Counted from the first letter of the stretch, positions 1-6,115 are shown. The stretch is 8,699 nucleotides of DNA from DATBFX01 sp036558305 (GCA_036558305.1 DATBFX010000002.1:1-8699); one strand, 5' to 3'. Notes: a model not told the origin generated them from the sequence alone. Program-made: numbers and translations.

Positions 1-143
1 TTGTCATGAGGAAAGACAGTTTCAAGGAGCGACCGGAAATTGAGCCATTTACAGTGCCTGGTCGGCCTGACCAAAGGGTCTTTGTAGTTCTTGTAGCACC
101 CGTAGTAGAAGTTAAATCCGTCGATATAGACGTTCGTTTTCGT
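1..143 (-). CDS. NYN domain (PIN-like RNase) protein, N-terminal part, cut by window edge
   Basis: Reading the minus strand from 143 gives T-K-T-N-V-Y-I-D-G-F-N-F-Y-Y-G and, further on, K-W-L-N-F-R-S-L-L-E. This matches the start of NYN/DUF88-type proteins, usually MKTNVYIDGFNLYYG followed by a YKWLDL-like segment. The Asp in YIDGFN belongs to the acidic metal-binding site of this PIN-like nuclease fold, so an RNase role is likely by family; these proteins are often linked to RNA decay or stress and defence. About 47 residues are visible and the gene continues past base 1. The codon aligned with the usual ATG is ACG (143-141), with a GGAG Shine-Dalgarno-like stretch five bases upstream. No in-frame ATG, GTG or TTG was found from ACG back to about base 203. 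So this is either an ACG start, a mutated start or a sequencing error. The visible codons are more AT-rich than in neighbouring genes, hinting at transfer. Confidence 0.72.
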
Positions 144-157
144 GGCGTCTCCGCCGC

Positions 158-186
158 AAAAAAGACCGCCCGATGAGGGGCGGTCT
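158..186 (-). terminator. Hairpin plus U-tract in the leader of the NYN gene
   Basis: On the minus strand a 9-bp perfect stem (186-178 with 171-163) and a 6-base loop are followed directly by six T residues (163-158). This is a classic intrinsic terminator shape. It lies downstream of the promoter at 225-254 and about 15 bases upstream of the NYN reading frame, so it would end a ~60-base transcript or act as an attenuator rather than simply ending mgtE transcription. Confidence 0.7.
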
Positions 187-190
187 GCAA

Positions 191-212
191 CCCTACCGTC
201 GAAGCGGCAGGG
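191..212 (-). other. Upstream leader hairpin (possible anti-terminator or sRNA stem)
   Basis: Bases 212-205 pair with 198-191 on the minus strand (CCCTGCCG against CGGTAGGG, one G-U pair) around a 6-base CTTCGA loop. Only four bases separate it from the terminator-like hairpin at 163-186. Together they form a compact two-stem leader or small RNA. The pairing is visible; the function is inferred. Confidence 0.45.
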
Positions 213-224
213 GGGATTGGGTGC

Positions 225-254
225 ATTGTAGCGCACAATAGCGCAATTTGTCAA
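225..254 (-). promoter_or_regulatory. Near-consensus sigma-70 promoter for the NYN gene or small RNA
   Basis: The minus strand reads TTGACA (254-249), an 18-base spacer, then TACAAT (230-225). The -35 is a perfect match and the -10 differs by one base. Transcription should begin near 218 and run leftward through the two hairpins into the NYN frame. Confidence 0.75.
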
Positions 255-271
255 TTGCTTATTCGCGTATT

Positions 272-297
272 GGAATCTTGCCGCTTGCCAAGATTCC
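272..297 (-). terminator. Inverted repeat after mgtE, possible weak terminator
   Basis: GGAATCTTG (272-280) is a perfect inverted repeat of 289-297, with an 8-base loop, starting 23 bases past the mgtE stop codon. There is no T-run after the stem on either strand. It may be a factor-assisted terminator or an mRNA 3'-end stabiliser. Confidence 0.4.
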
Positions 298-320
298 GGC
301 GATGCCTTCCGCCCTCCGCC

Positions 321-1670
321 TCACAACCCCAGCACCACTTTCGCGATCGAGAAGTAGATGACCAGTCCCGTCCCGTCCACCAACGTCGTGATCAACGGCG
401 CCGAGACCACTGCCGGGTCGATCCGCAACTTGCGCAAGATCAGCGGCAGCACCGCCGCCACCGTCGCCGACCAGACGCAGATGGCGAATACCGTCAACGC
501 CACCACATACCCGACGTCCCGCCCCACGTGCAGCAACGCCGAGCGCCCGAACGCGACGACCGCCATGATCACGCCCATCGTCGTCGCCACCGCCACCTCT
601 TTCGCCATCACCCACCGCACGTCGCGCAGACGCACCTCGCCCAGCGCCATCGCCCGCACCAGCGTCGTCACCGTTTGGCTGCCGACGTTGCCGCCGGTGC
701 CGATCAAGAGCGGCACGAAGAACGAGAGCGCGATCACCTTCTCGGTCTCTGTCTGATAGTGGCGAAGCACCGTCCCCGTGTACGCCTCCGCCAGGAAAAG
801 CATCAACAACCAGACGACCCGCCGCCGGACCAGCAACTTGACCGGCGCCAACCGGTAGGAGGTCTCCAACGGTTGCGAACCGCCCAACCGCTCGATGTCC
901 TCCGTCGCCTCCTCTTCCAACACGTCGGCGACATCGTCCTGGGTGATGATCCCGAGCAGTCGGTTCTCCGCGTCGACCACCGGCAACGCCAGCAGGTTGT
1001 GGTCGGTCAGCAACCGCGCCGCCGTCTCCTGGTCGGCATCGACCAGCACACTGGTCACGTTCTCGATCATCAACGCCCGCACCGGTGTCTGCGGCGGAGC
1101 CAGAACCAGACTGTGCAGCGACAGCACCCCGAGCAGGTGCTCCTCCGGATCGAGCACGTAGACGTAGTAGACCGTCTCCGCCTCTTCCGCCACCCGCCGC
1201 AGGGCGATGATCGCCTGGTCGGCCTGGAGATCGGGCGAGACCGCGGTGAACGCCGGCGTCATGATTCCGCCGGCCGTGTCCGGCGGATAGGCCGCCAGCT
1301 CCCGCAACTCGGCCGCCTCCGCCGGTTCCATCTCAACCAGGATCTGCTGCGCCTCGGCCTCGGGCAACTCGGCGATGACGTCGGTCGCGTCGTCCGGCGA
1401 CATCGCCTCCAGGACGTCGGCCGCCTCGTTGCGCGAGAGCGTCCGCAAGATCGCCGCCGCCTGCGCCGGGTCCAACTCGGTCAGGAGCGTCGGAATCTCC
1501 TCGTCCGGCAACCACTGCAACAGCACGGCGATCTCGCCCGGATCGAGCCGCGGCACCACGTCCGCCCACGCCGCCGGACTGACCCTTCCGGCCAACGACG
1601 CGATCCCGTCCCGTTCCCGCGCCTGGATCAGCGCCCGTACCTCGTCGAGCAGTTCTTCCGTCGTCTCCAT
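321..1670 (-). CDS. mgtE: Magnesium transporter MgtE
   Basis: 449-residue homodimeric inner-membrane Mg2+ channel/transporter of normal family length. An acidic helical MgtE N domain (about 10-125) is followed by two CBS domains (about 135-192 and 198-257), which sense cytosolic Mg2+ and gate the pore, and by five membrane helices (about 284-447). Family signatures are present: PLLIGTGGNVGSQ at 320-332 and, in the last helix, SAPLITTLVDGTG, whose Asp432 matches the position of the pore Mg2+-selectivity Asp of Thermus MgtE. The ATG at 1670 was chosen because GAGGG lies about six bases upstream and METTEELLDEV is a typical MgtE start; in-frame ATGs at 1697 and 1727 are worse placed. It is divergent from the DUF1232 gene. 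No Mg2+ riboswitch leader is apparent in the ~100 bases upstream. Confidence 0.96.
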   Translation of the reverse strand: METTEELLDEVRALIQARERDGIASLAGRVSPAAWADVVPRLDPGEIAVLLQWLPDEEIPTLLTELDPAQAAAILRTLSRNEAADVLEAMSPDDATDVIAELPEAEAQQILVEMEPAEAAELRELAAYPPDTAGGIMTPAFTAVSPDLQADQAIIALRRVAEEAETVYYVYVLDPEEHLLGVLSLHSLVLAPPQTPVRALMIENVTSVLVDADQETAARLLTDHNLLALPVVDAENRLLGIITQDDVADVLEEEATEDIERLGGSQPLETSYRLAPVKLLVRRRVVWLLMLFLAEAYTGTVLRHYQTETEKVIALSFFVPLLIGTGGNVGSQTVTTLVRAMALGEVRLRDVRWVMAKEVAVATTMGVIMAVVAFGRSALLHVGRDVGYVVALTVFAICVWSATVAAVLPLILRKLRIDPAVVSAPLITTLVDGTGLVIYFSIAKVVLGL

Positions 1671-1778
1671 ACCCGTCCCTCGCACGCGCGATTTCATCCC
1701 TCCCGGCAGACTATGATGCCACGCCAACCGACCGCGCCCGGACGGTCCGCCACGCTACCTTGGGAACCGGCATCTGCC
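1671..1778. other. Divergent intergenic region between mgtE and the DUF1232 gene
   Basis: 108 bases that must hold both leader regions if the two genes are transcribed independently. An mgtE ribosome-binding site (GAGGG) is seen near 1676-1682 on the minus strand. No convincing -35/-10 pair was found on either strand. Confidence 0.4.
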
Positions 1779-2165
1779 ATGACCCAGTTCGAGACCTGGA
1801 AAGCCCGCGCCCGCCGCCTGAAAACCGAGTTGACCGCCCTCGCCCTCGCCTACCGCGATCCGCGCACACCCTGGTACGCCAAGGTCGTCGCCGCCTGCGT
1901 CGTCGGTTACGCCCTCAGCCCGCTCGACCTGATCCCGGACCCCATCCCCATCCTCGGTTACCTCGACGATCTGGTCCTGCTCCCGCTCGGCATCGCCCTC
2001 GCCCTCCGCCTCATCCCACCCGACGTCCTGACCGCCGCCCGCAGCGCCGCCCGCGACCCCAACCGGCCACGCGCCCCCGCCAACCGCCTCGCCGCCGCCG
2101 CGATCGTTGCGATCTGGCTGGCCCTGGCCGCACTCTCCATCTGGTTGGTCAGGCGATACGTCTGA
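1779..2165 (+). CDS. YkvA-family (DUF1232) membrane protein
   Basis: 128 residues. The DUF1232 core covers about 30-75 and contains the signature SPLDLIPDPIPILGYLDD (47-64), near-diagnostic of the YkvA family. A hydrophobic stretch overlaps the core and a clear C-terminal membrane helix lies at about 103-124, ending in RR. The molecular function of YkvA proteins is not established; they are small membrane proteins of unknown role. The ATG at 1779 starts a typical MTxFExWKxRA N-terminus. Two in-frame ATGs at 1713 and 1716 would add about 22 non-conserved residues. The ribosome-binding site is weak at all candidates, so the start is less certain than the gene. Confidence 0.88.
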   Translation: MTQFETWKARARRLKTELTALALAYRDPRTPWYAKVVAACVVGYALSPLDLIPDPIPILGYLDDLVLLPLGIALALRLIPPDVLTAARSAARDPNRPRAPANRLAAAAIVAIWLALAALSIWLVRRYV

Positions 2166-2173
2166 GGAAGTTC

Positions 2174-2239
2174 CGAGCTTCGAGCTTCGAGCTTCGAGCT
2201 TGGGATGTCGTCCACTCGAAGCTCGAAGCTCGAAGCTCG
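2174..2239. repeat. Heptamer-repeat hairpin between convergent genes (bidirectional terminator)
   Basis: The left arm holds tandem GAGCTTC heptamers (three full copies plus most of a fourth, to 2201). The right arm holds the complementary GAAGCTC heptamers. Bases 2174-2197 and 2216-2239 form a perfect 24-bp stem with an 18-base loop. It starts nine bases after the DUF1232 stop and ends one base before the stop codon of the opposing molybdopterin gene. It is ideally placed as a shared transcription end or mRNA 3'-protecting structure, and its tandem makeup suggests a dispersed repeat family. Confidence 0.8.
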
Positions 2240-3277
2240 TTACTCCTCGTCGGGCTCGTTCGTGCTCTCCGCGTCGTAGGGGGGGAAGCGGTACCCCATG
2301 TCGCGGTCGAGCAGACCGCCGAAGCCGAGGGCGGCCATGTCGTCGAGACCGACCCGCTCGCCGGCCATGATCCAGGGGAGGATGAGGTCGGCGACGGTCG
2401 CTTTCGAGTACATCGAGCAGGAGGCGAGGTTGAAAATCGGGATCTCGCCGCGGTAGGCGAGCCAGAACATGCTGCCGGGGTGGGCGGGGGCGCCGAACTT
2501 GACGATCTCGCCGCCGATGCGGGGGAGGGCCAAGAGGGCGGCGTCGAGCGGGTCGATCGTGTTGCCGCCACCGGTGAGGATCAACCCGGCGCCCTGGTCG
2601 ACGAAGTCCTCGATGGCAGCCGCGACCCGAGCCTCGTCGTTCGGCAGATCGGCGAACCCGAGGACCTCGCCGCCGTACCAGGCGATCTTCTTGCGGACCG
2701 TCTCGCGGAAGCGAGCACGCGCTTTCTCGCTCATCCCCTCGGTGGTGACGACGCCGACGGCGAGGGGCAGGAACGGCTTGACCTGGACGACGGGTTGGCG
2801 ACCGGCGGTCGCTTCGGCCTCGGCCAGGGTCGTGCCGTCGATGGCGACGGGCGTGATCTTGGCGCCGCAGACGATTTTGCCGGGGAGCACCGGCAGCCGG
2901 TCCGGCAGGGTAAAGACGGCGATCCCCGGCAGGCGGTTGAGGGCGATCACGGCCGGACCGTCGACGCGCAGCAAGCCCTTGTGGGCGGCGACGAGGTTGA
3001 CCCGGCTCTGGACCGGGTCGCGGGCGATCACGCCCTGACCGGCGACGGCGTGGGCAAGACGGCGCCCGGCCTCGTCCTCGTGGACCTCGCCGGGATCGAG
3101 GCGGACGGCGTGGATCGGCGCCGGCAGCACGGTCAGAACGTCGAGATCGCCCCTGGTCAGGCGGTGTCCTTTATGGAAAACGCGGCGACCGTCGGTTTTG
3201 ACCTCCTCGGTGACGATCGCACCGAGGGCGTCGCGCCGGCGCGCGGGTTGGGTTGGGTCGAGGACAAAAGCGTTCAT
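2240..3277 (-). CDS. Molybdopterin-binding protein (MoCF_biosynth-type domain)
   Basis: 345 residues. The N-terminal half (1-165) carries MoeA-like features such as KGHRLTRGDLDVL (36-48) and an EDEAGRRLA segment. The C-terminal half (about 170-335) is a MoaB/MogA-like molybdopterin-binding fold, with PLAVGVVTTEG (171-181), LILTGGGNTIDPLDA (232-246, in place of the usual TSGGT-G loop) and SMFWLAYRGEIPIFNLASCSMY (269-290). This matches a family annotated as molybdopterin-binding protein, often found near molybdenum hydroxylase genes. The exact step (molybdate insertion, cofactor binding or trafficking) cannot be read from sequence. No Mo enzyme is in the window. The ATG at 3277 has GGGGAG eight bases upstream and a good promoter. 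The acidic tail ends EPDEE. It is a single gene converging on the DUF1232 gene. Confidence 0.82.
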   Translation of the reverse strand: MNAFVLDPTQPARRRDALGAIVTEEVKTDGRRVFHKGHRLTRGDLDVLTVLPAPIHAVRLDPGEVHEDEAGRRLAHAVAGQGVIARDPVQSRVNLVAAHKGLLRVDGPAVIALNRLPGIAVFTLPDRLPVLPGKIVCGAKITPVAIDGTTLAEAEATAGRQPVVQVKPFLPLAVGVVTTEGMSEKARARFRETVRKKIAWYGGEVLGFADLPNDEARVAAAIEDFVDQGAGLILTGGGNTIDPLDAALLALPRIGGEIVKFGAPAHPGSMFWLAYRGEIPIFNLASCSMYSKATVADLILPWIMAGERVGLDDMAALGFGGLLDRDMGYRFPPYDAESTNEPDEE

Positions 3278-3321
3278 GCAGCGGTCTCCCCGGGGCGGCG
3301 AGAGAACCCGACGTTCGGGAG

Positions 3322-3351
3322 ATTTTACCCGGTGTGGCGCTCCCTAGTCAA
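3322..3351 (-). promoter_or_regulatory. Sigma-70-type promoter for the molybdopterin-binding protein gene
   Basis: The minus strand reads TTGACT (3351-3346), an 18-base spacer, then TAAAAT (3327-3322). Each box differs from consensus by one base. The predicted start near 3315 leaves a leader of about 38 bases containing the GGGGAG ribosome-binding site. Confidence 0.7.
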
Positions 3352-3576
3352 TAGTTGAATATGGCCACGACGCCCGGAGGCGACGAGGCCCCGTGCTTGG
3401 CCGGCGCGACCGGGCGCCAAGAGCGCACGATCGGTGGTGTACTATTTCGTCAGCAACGAGAAGCAACTGACCGCGGGGAGATCGGGCCGGCCGGTGGCGG
3501 GTGCGGTTCGTTCCCCGGTCGCGAGATGGGTACTGCCATCGGCGTCCCGCTGGAATGGGCGGGTAAGGAGCGCGTC
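3352..3576 (+). promoter_or_regulatory. Upstream region of the eCIS-motif gene, with strong ribosome-binding site
   Basis: About 225 bases between the minus-strand promoter and the plus-strand gene. The decisive element is TAAGGAG at 3564-3570, six bases before the ATG at 3577, which fixes the start. A possible -10 box, TACTAT (3440-3445), lacks a recognisable -35. The reading frame stays open upstream to 3355, but the residues it would add show no family motif. Confidence 0.5.
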
Positions 3577-4689
3577 ATGCCCGAAGCGATGGATCTTTTG
3601 CCTCCGCACCGTCACCGCCACGCCGCCGATTCCCTGGCGCGTGAGACGAGCTTCCCGGGTGCGGTCCTGATCGGTGCCGACACCGCACGGGGCGCGGGGC
3701 GTCTCTCCCTCCGCCCGGGGATGGCGTCGCAAGCCGGCGCCTCGGCCCGGTCGGCGCCGCTCATGCGGGCGAGCAGTCTGCTCGCGATGCAGCGCCAGTT
3801 CGGCAACGGCTACGTGCAGCGCCTGGTCACCGTCGCCCAGCGCGAACCGGAGGCGTTGCGCCGCCGGGGCGCCGTGCAGCGCTGCGCGTGCGGCGGCGTT
3901 GTCGTCGGCGGCGGTCAATGTGCCGCCTGCCGGGCGAAGGAGGAAGCGGCGCGGTCGGGCACGGCGGCACCGACGCCGGCAGGCCCTGAGCAGTCGACCC
4001 GATCCCAGGGCGGGCTGCCGACCTACCTGCGGGCGGCCCTGGCGGGCAGGCAACCCGACGTCGCCCGCTTCCAGCGCGGCTTCGCCGCCTTCCGCGACCG
4101 CCACGCCGAGCCGACGCTCGACCGCTACGCCGAAGAACTCGGCGAGCCCGCCGGGCGGGAGCTGGCGCACGCGGCCAACCCGACCGCCCGCCTGCAACGG
4201 TCGTTTACCGGCGGCGACGACAACCTGCAACCGTTCTGCTTCATCGACATGGATTCGACGGAACTGAAGACCGTCAAGGGCAAAGATCGGGACGATGCCC
4301 GGAAGAAACTGTCGCCCTTGCGCACATTCCAGCATTGCCACGATGGGGCGTGTCGCAGCGCGAGTGGGATGGATGAGTGCGCCAACGCGCCGAGCGGCGA
4401 GACCTCGCAGGCCGACACCGGCATCGGCGACCAGTTTGCTTCCGCCAGTTCGAGCGCCGCGTCCGCGGGCGGCGGGGTGATCGACGGCGGCGGTGCCGCG
4501 GCTGCATCTGGTCTCGGCGGGATGCTTGGGGATGCCGGCGCGGCGGCCGCGGGCGGTCTCGGTGGGATGATCGAGGATGCCGGCGCCGGAGCCGTGGCCG
4601 CCGTCGGCGGGATGATGGGAGACGCGGGGTCCTCCGTCGGCGGGATGCTGGAGGACGCCGGGTCCGCCATCAGCGATTTCTTCAGTTGA
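3577..4689 (+). CDS. eCIS-effector-like protein: VQR/CxCGG motif, Cys/His cluster, GGMxxDAG tail repeats
   Basis: 370 residues, function unknown. Residues 67-83 (SSLLAMQRQFGNGYVQR) match the conserved N-terminal motif (LQR-x-GN-x-x-VQR) of DUF4157-type proteins associated with extracellular contractile injection systems. A second VQR precedes a zinc-ribbon-like C-A-C-G-G...C-A-A-C cluster (C103, C105, C115, C118). The usual next domain, the HExxH DUF4157 metallopeptidase-like segment, is absent. Instead there is a charged helical region (148-205), then a segment with F-C-F-I-D-M-D (220-226) and HCHDGAC (253-259). A Gly/Ala-rich tail carries four GGM-x-x-DAG repeats beginning at 313, 328, 343 and 354. 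There is no signal peptide and, notably, no tryptophan. It lies 4 bases upstream of an isoprenyl synthase gene, so an operon is likely. It could be cargo, a membrane-active effector or a modification substrate; no eCIS structural gene is in the window. Confidence 0.72.
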   Translation: MPEAMDLLPPHRHRHAADSLARETSFPGAVLIGADTARGAGRLSLRPGMASQAGASARSAPLMRASSLLAMQRQFGNGYVQRLVTVAQREPEALRRRGAVQRCACGGVVVGGGQCAACRAKEEAARSGTAAPTPAGPEQSTRSQGGLPTYLRAALAGRQPDVARFQRGFAAFRDRHAEPTLDRYAEELGEPAGRELAHAANPTARLQRSFTGGDDNLQPFCFIDMDSTELKTVKGKDRDDARKKLSPLRTFQHCHDGACRSASGMDECANAPSGETSQADTGIGDQFASASSSAASAGGGVIDGGGAAAASGLGGMLGDAGAAAAGGLGGMIEDAGAGAVAAVGGMMGDAGSSVGGMLEDAGSAISDFFS

Positions 4690-4693
4690 CGCC

Positions 4694-5716
4694 ATGACCG
4701 AGCGCGGCCCTGGGAGCGGTTTCGCCCGACCACCGGTCCACGAGTGGGGGGCTCGCTTCGCGCTGCCCGAGGAGCGGCTCGTCGATCTGCGGCCGATTCA
4801 GGACCTTCTCCCGCGGGTCCGCTCCTACGTCCGCGAACACCTGCCGCCGGACTGGCCCCAACTGGCCACGGCGCTCCACGGCATCGTGGAGGCGCCGCTC
4901 GGGCCGCTGGCGACCCTGCCCCTCGCCGGTTGCGCCGCCGCCGGCGGCGACCCGGTTCAGGCCGTTCCCGCCTCCGCCGCCTGGGTCGCCTTCAACGTCG
5001 CGATGCGGGTGCTCGACGACGTCGAGGACCAGGACCGGCCGACGGCGCTCTGGACCGAGATCGGGGTGCCACGGGCGGTCAATTACGGCGTCGCCGCCTA
5101 CATGCTCGGGCACGAGCTCCTGGCGCGGGCGCCCTGGCCGGCCACCCGCTACCGCGAGATCGGTCGCGCGTTTCTCCACGCCTCGCTGCAGATCGCGGCG
5201 GGACAGGATCGCGACCTCCGAGCCCCGCCCGGCACACTCGACGAGTACTGGCAGGCGATCGAAGCGAGGAATGCCTACTCGGTCGCCTGTCTGGCGGGTG
5301 CGCTCTGTGCAACCGAGGACGCCACGATCCTCGCCGCCTGCCGCCGGTTCGGCCACCACGCCGGGCTGGCCCTCCAGATCCTCGACGACCTCGAAGGCAT
5401 CTGGCATCCGCTCGGGCAGGGCGACCTCGCCATGGGCAAGGTCACGCTCCCCGTCGTCTACGGGCTGTCGATCGAACACCCGCGCCGAGACGAACTGGCG
5501 GCGGTCGTGAACCGCGGCCGCCTCGCCGCCGAAGCGCCCCGCGTGCGTGAGATCCTGGACGGAATCGCCGCGCGCGACTTCCTGATCTGGGCAGCGCTGC
5601 AGGAGCGCGCGCGTGCCCTGTCCGCGCTCGCATCGTGTCCGGGGCAAACCGGCGTCACCGCGCTGACGGCGTTCATCACCGTGGTGTTCGGTGGATTGGA
5701 CGGCGGCGGTTCCTAG
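4694..5716 (+). CDS. Class I isoprenyl diphosphate synthase (ComQ-like polyprenyl synthetase family)
   Basis: 340 residues, all-alpha trans-isoprenyl synthase fold. The first aspartate-rich motif is LDDVED (107-112). GQDRDL (170-175) occupies the conserved GQ position, and the second Asp motif is QILDDLEG (228-235), followed by G-K-V-T-L-P-V-V-Y (248-256). By family it would bind allylic and isopentenyl diphosphates through Mg2+ and extend or transfer an isoprenoid chain in the cytosol. Two departures are visible: the RR(G) pair that follows the first motif in ordinary FPP/GGPP synthases is missing, and the second motif ends in G rather than D. Both resemble the divergent subgroup labelled class 1 isoprenoid biosynthesis enzymes, which includes ComQ-type peptide prenyltransferases. 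It starts 4 bases after the upstream stop with no clear ribosome-binding site, suggesting translational coupling. No carotenoid or terpene genes are adjacent. Confidence 0.85.
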   Translation: MTERGPGSGFARPPVHEWGARFALPEERLVDLRPIQDLLPRVRSYVREHLPPDWPQLATALHGIVEAPLGPLATLPLAGCAAAGGDPVQAVPASAAWVAFNVAMRVLDDVEDQDRPTALWTEIGVPRAVNYGVAAYMLGHELLARAPWPATRYREIGRAFLHASLQIAAGQDRDLRAPPGTLDEYWQAIEARNAYSVACLAGALCATEDATILAACRRFGHHAGLALQILDDLEGIWHPLGQGDLAMGKVTLPVVYGLSIEHPRRDELAAVVNRGRLAAEAPRVREILDGIAARDFLIWAALQERARALSALASCPGQTGVTALTAFITVVFGGLDGGGS

Positions 5717-5771
5717 AGCGCATTGCCGAGGAGACCCGCCCCTTCGGCCGTCGTGGGCACCACGGCGACGC

Positions 5772-5806
5772 GTGACGGGGCAGGCCAAATCAGCCTGCCC
5801 CGTTGC
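5772..5806. terminator. Bidirectional hairpin between the isoprenyl synthase and the small secreted protein
   Basis: Bases 5775-5785 pair perfectly with 5793-5803 (11 bp, GC-rich core GGGGCAGGC) around the 7-base loop CAAATCA. The stem can extend to 14 bp with G-U pairs. It sits 55-60 bases past the plus-strand stop and about 25 bases past the convergent minus-strand stop. It lacks a strong T-run on either side, so terminator function is likely but not certain. Confidence 0.65.
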
Positions 5807-5830
5807 CGTGGTAACTCACCGCTCTCGGCG

Positions 5831-6115
5831 TCAGACCGTCTCGTCCAGGCAGCCGGCTTTGACGTAGGCGGATTCGTACGACACGTAGATCGACCACCAC
5901 CAGTCGGAGGTGATCTTGTCGCCGCGCCGATCCGCGGCGGAACTCTGGCCGGCCGCGTACATCGCCCCCGCCATCAGCGAGTCGCAGGAGGTAGTGCCGA
6001 CCGACTTGGCCGCCGAGGCGTCGTGCGTGCCCAACCCGATGACCACGGTGAGCGCGAGGGCTCCGACGATGACCCCGTGAACGACCAGTTGCCGCAAGCG
6101 CGCCGCGATTCCCAT
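5831..6115 (-). CDS. Small secreted protein, two cysteines, WWW motif, unknown function
   Basis: 94 residues, family not recognised. The N-terminus is a Sec signal peptide: positive start (RLRQ), hydrophobic core (about 11-29) and a likely signal peptidase I site after A-S-A at 33-35. The mature ~59 residues contain exactly two cysteines (C44, C89), which could form a disulfide, and a Trp/Tyr-rich stretch DWWWSIYVSYESAY (71-84). The ATG at 6115 was chosen because GGAGGAG (6130-6124) lies eight bases upstream; the ATG at 6121 would be only two bases away. It converges on the isoprenyl synthase gene, separated by a hairpin, so it is transcribed separately. The signal peptide and well-placed ribosome-binding site support a real gene despite its size. 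Confidence 0.7.
   Translation of the reverse strand: MGIAARLRQLVVHGVIVGALALTVVIGLGTHDASAAKSVGTTSCDSLMAGAMYAAGQSSAADRRGDKITSDWWWSIYVSYESAYVKAGCLDETV

Noticed and set aside
255..1778. Long plus-strand open frame opposite mgtE
   Set aside because: The translation is rich in R, H, Q and P with no domain, and the opposite strand encodes a full MgtE. It is an antisense shadow of GC-rich codons; only the part from 1779 onward is a real gene.
1671..1778. Mg2+ riboswitch in front of mgtE
   Set aside because: The leader is only about 100 bases, shared with a divergent gene, and shows no ordered stem set.
2248..3358. Long plus-strand open frame opposite the molybdopterin gene
   Set aside because: Low-complexity R/G/D-rich product, no ribosome-binding site, fully antisense to a gene with promoter and motifs.
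3577..4689. Calling the eCIS-motif protein a DUF4157 metallopeptidase
   Set aside because: No HExxH sequence is present anywhere in the protein; only the N-terminal leader motif matches.
3442..4695. Minus-strand open frame of about 417 codons opposite the eCIS-motif gene
   Set aside because: The plus frame has a strong ribosome-binding site and recognisable motifs; the minus frame has none.
4682..5788. Minus-strand open frame opposite the isoprenyl synthase
   Set aside because: Arg/Gly-rich antisense shadow of a gene with clear DDxxD motifs.
4694..6115. A full ComQ-ComX quorum-sensing locus
   Set aside because: No ComP histidine kinase or ComA regulator is present, the small protein has a Sec signal peptide unlike ComX, and it is convergent behind a hairpin. 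Kept only as a speculative link.
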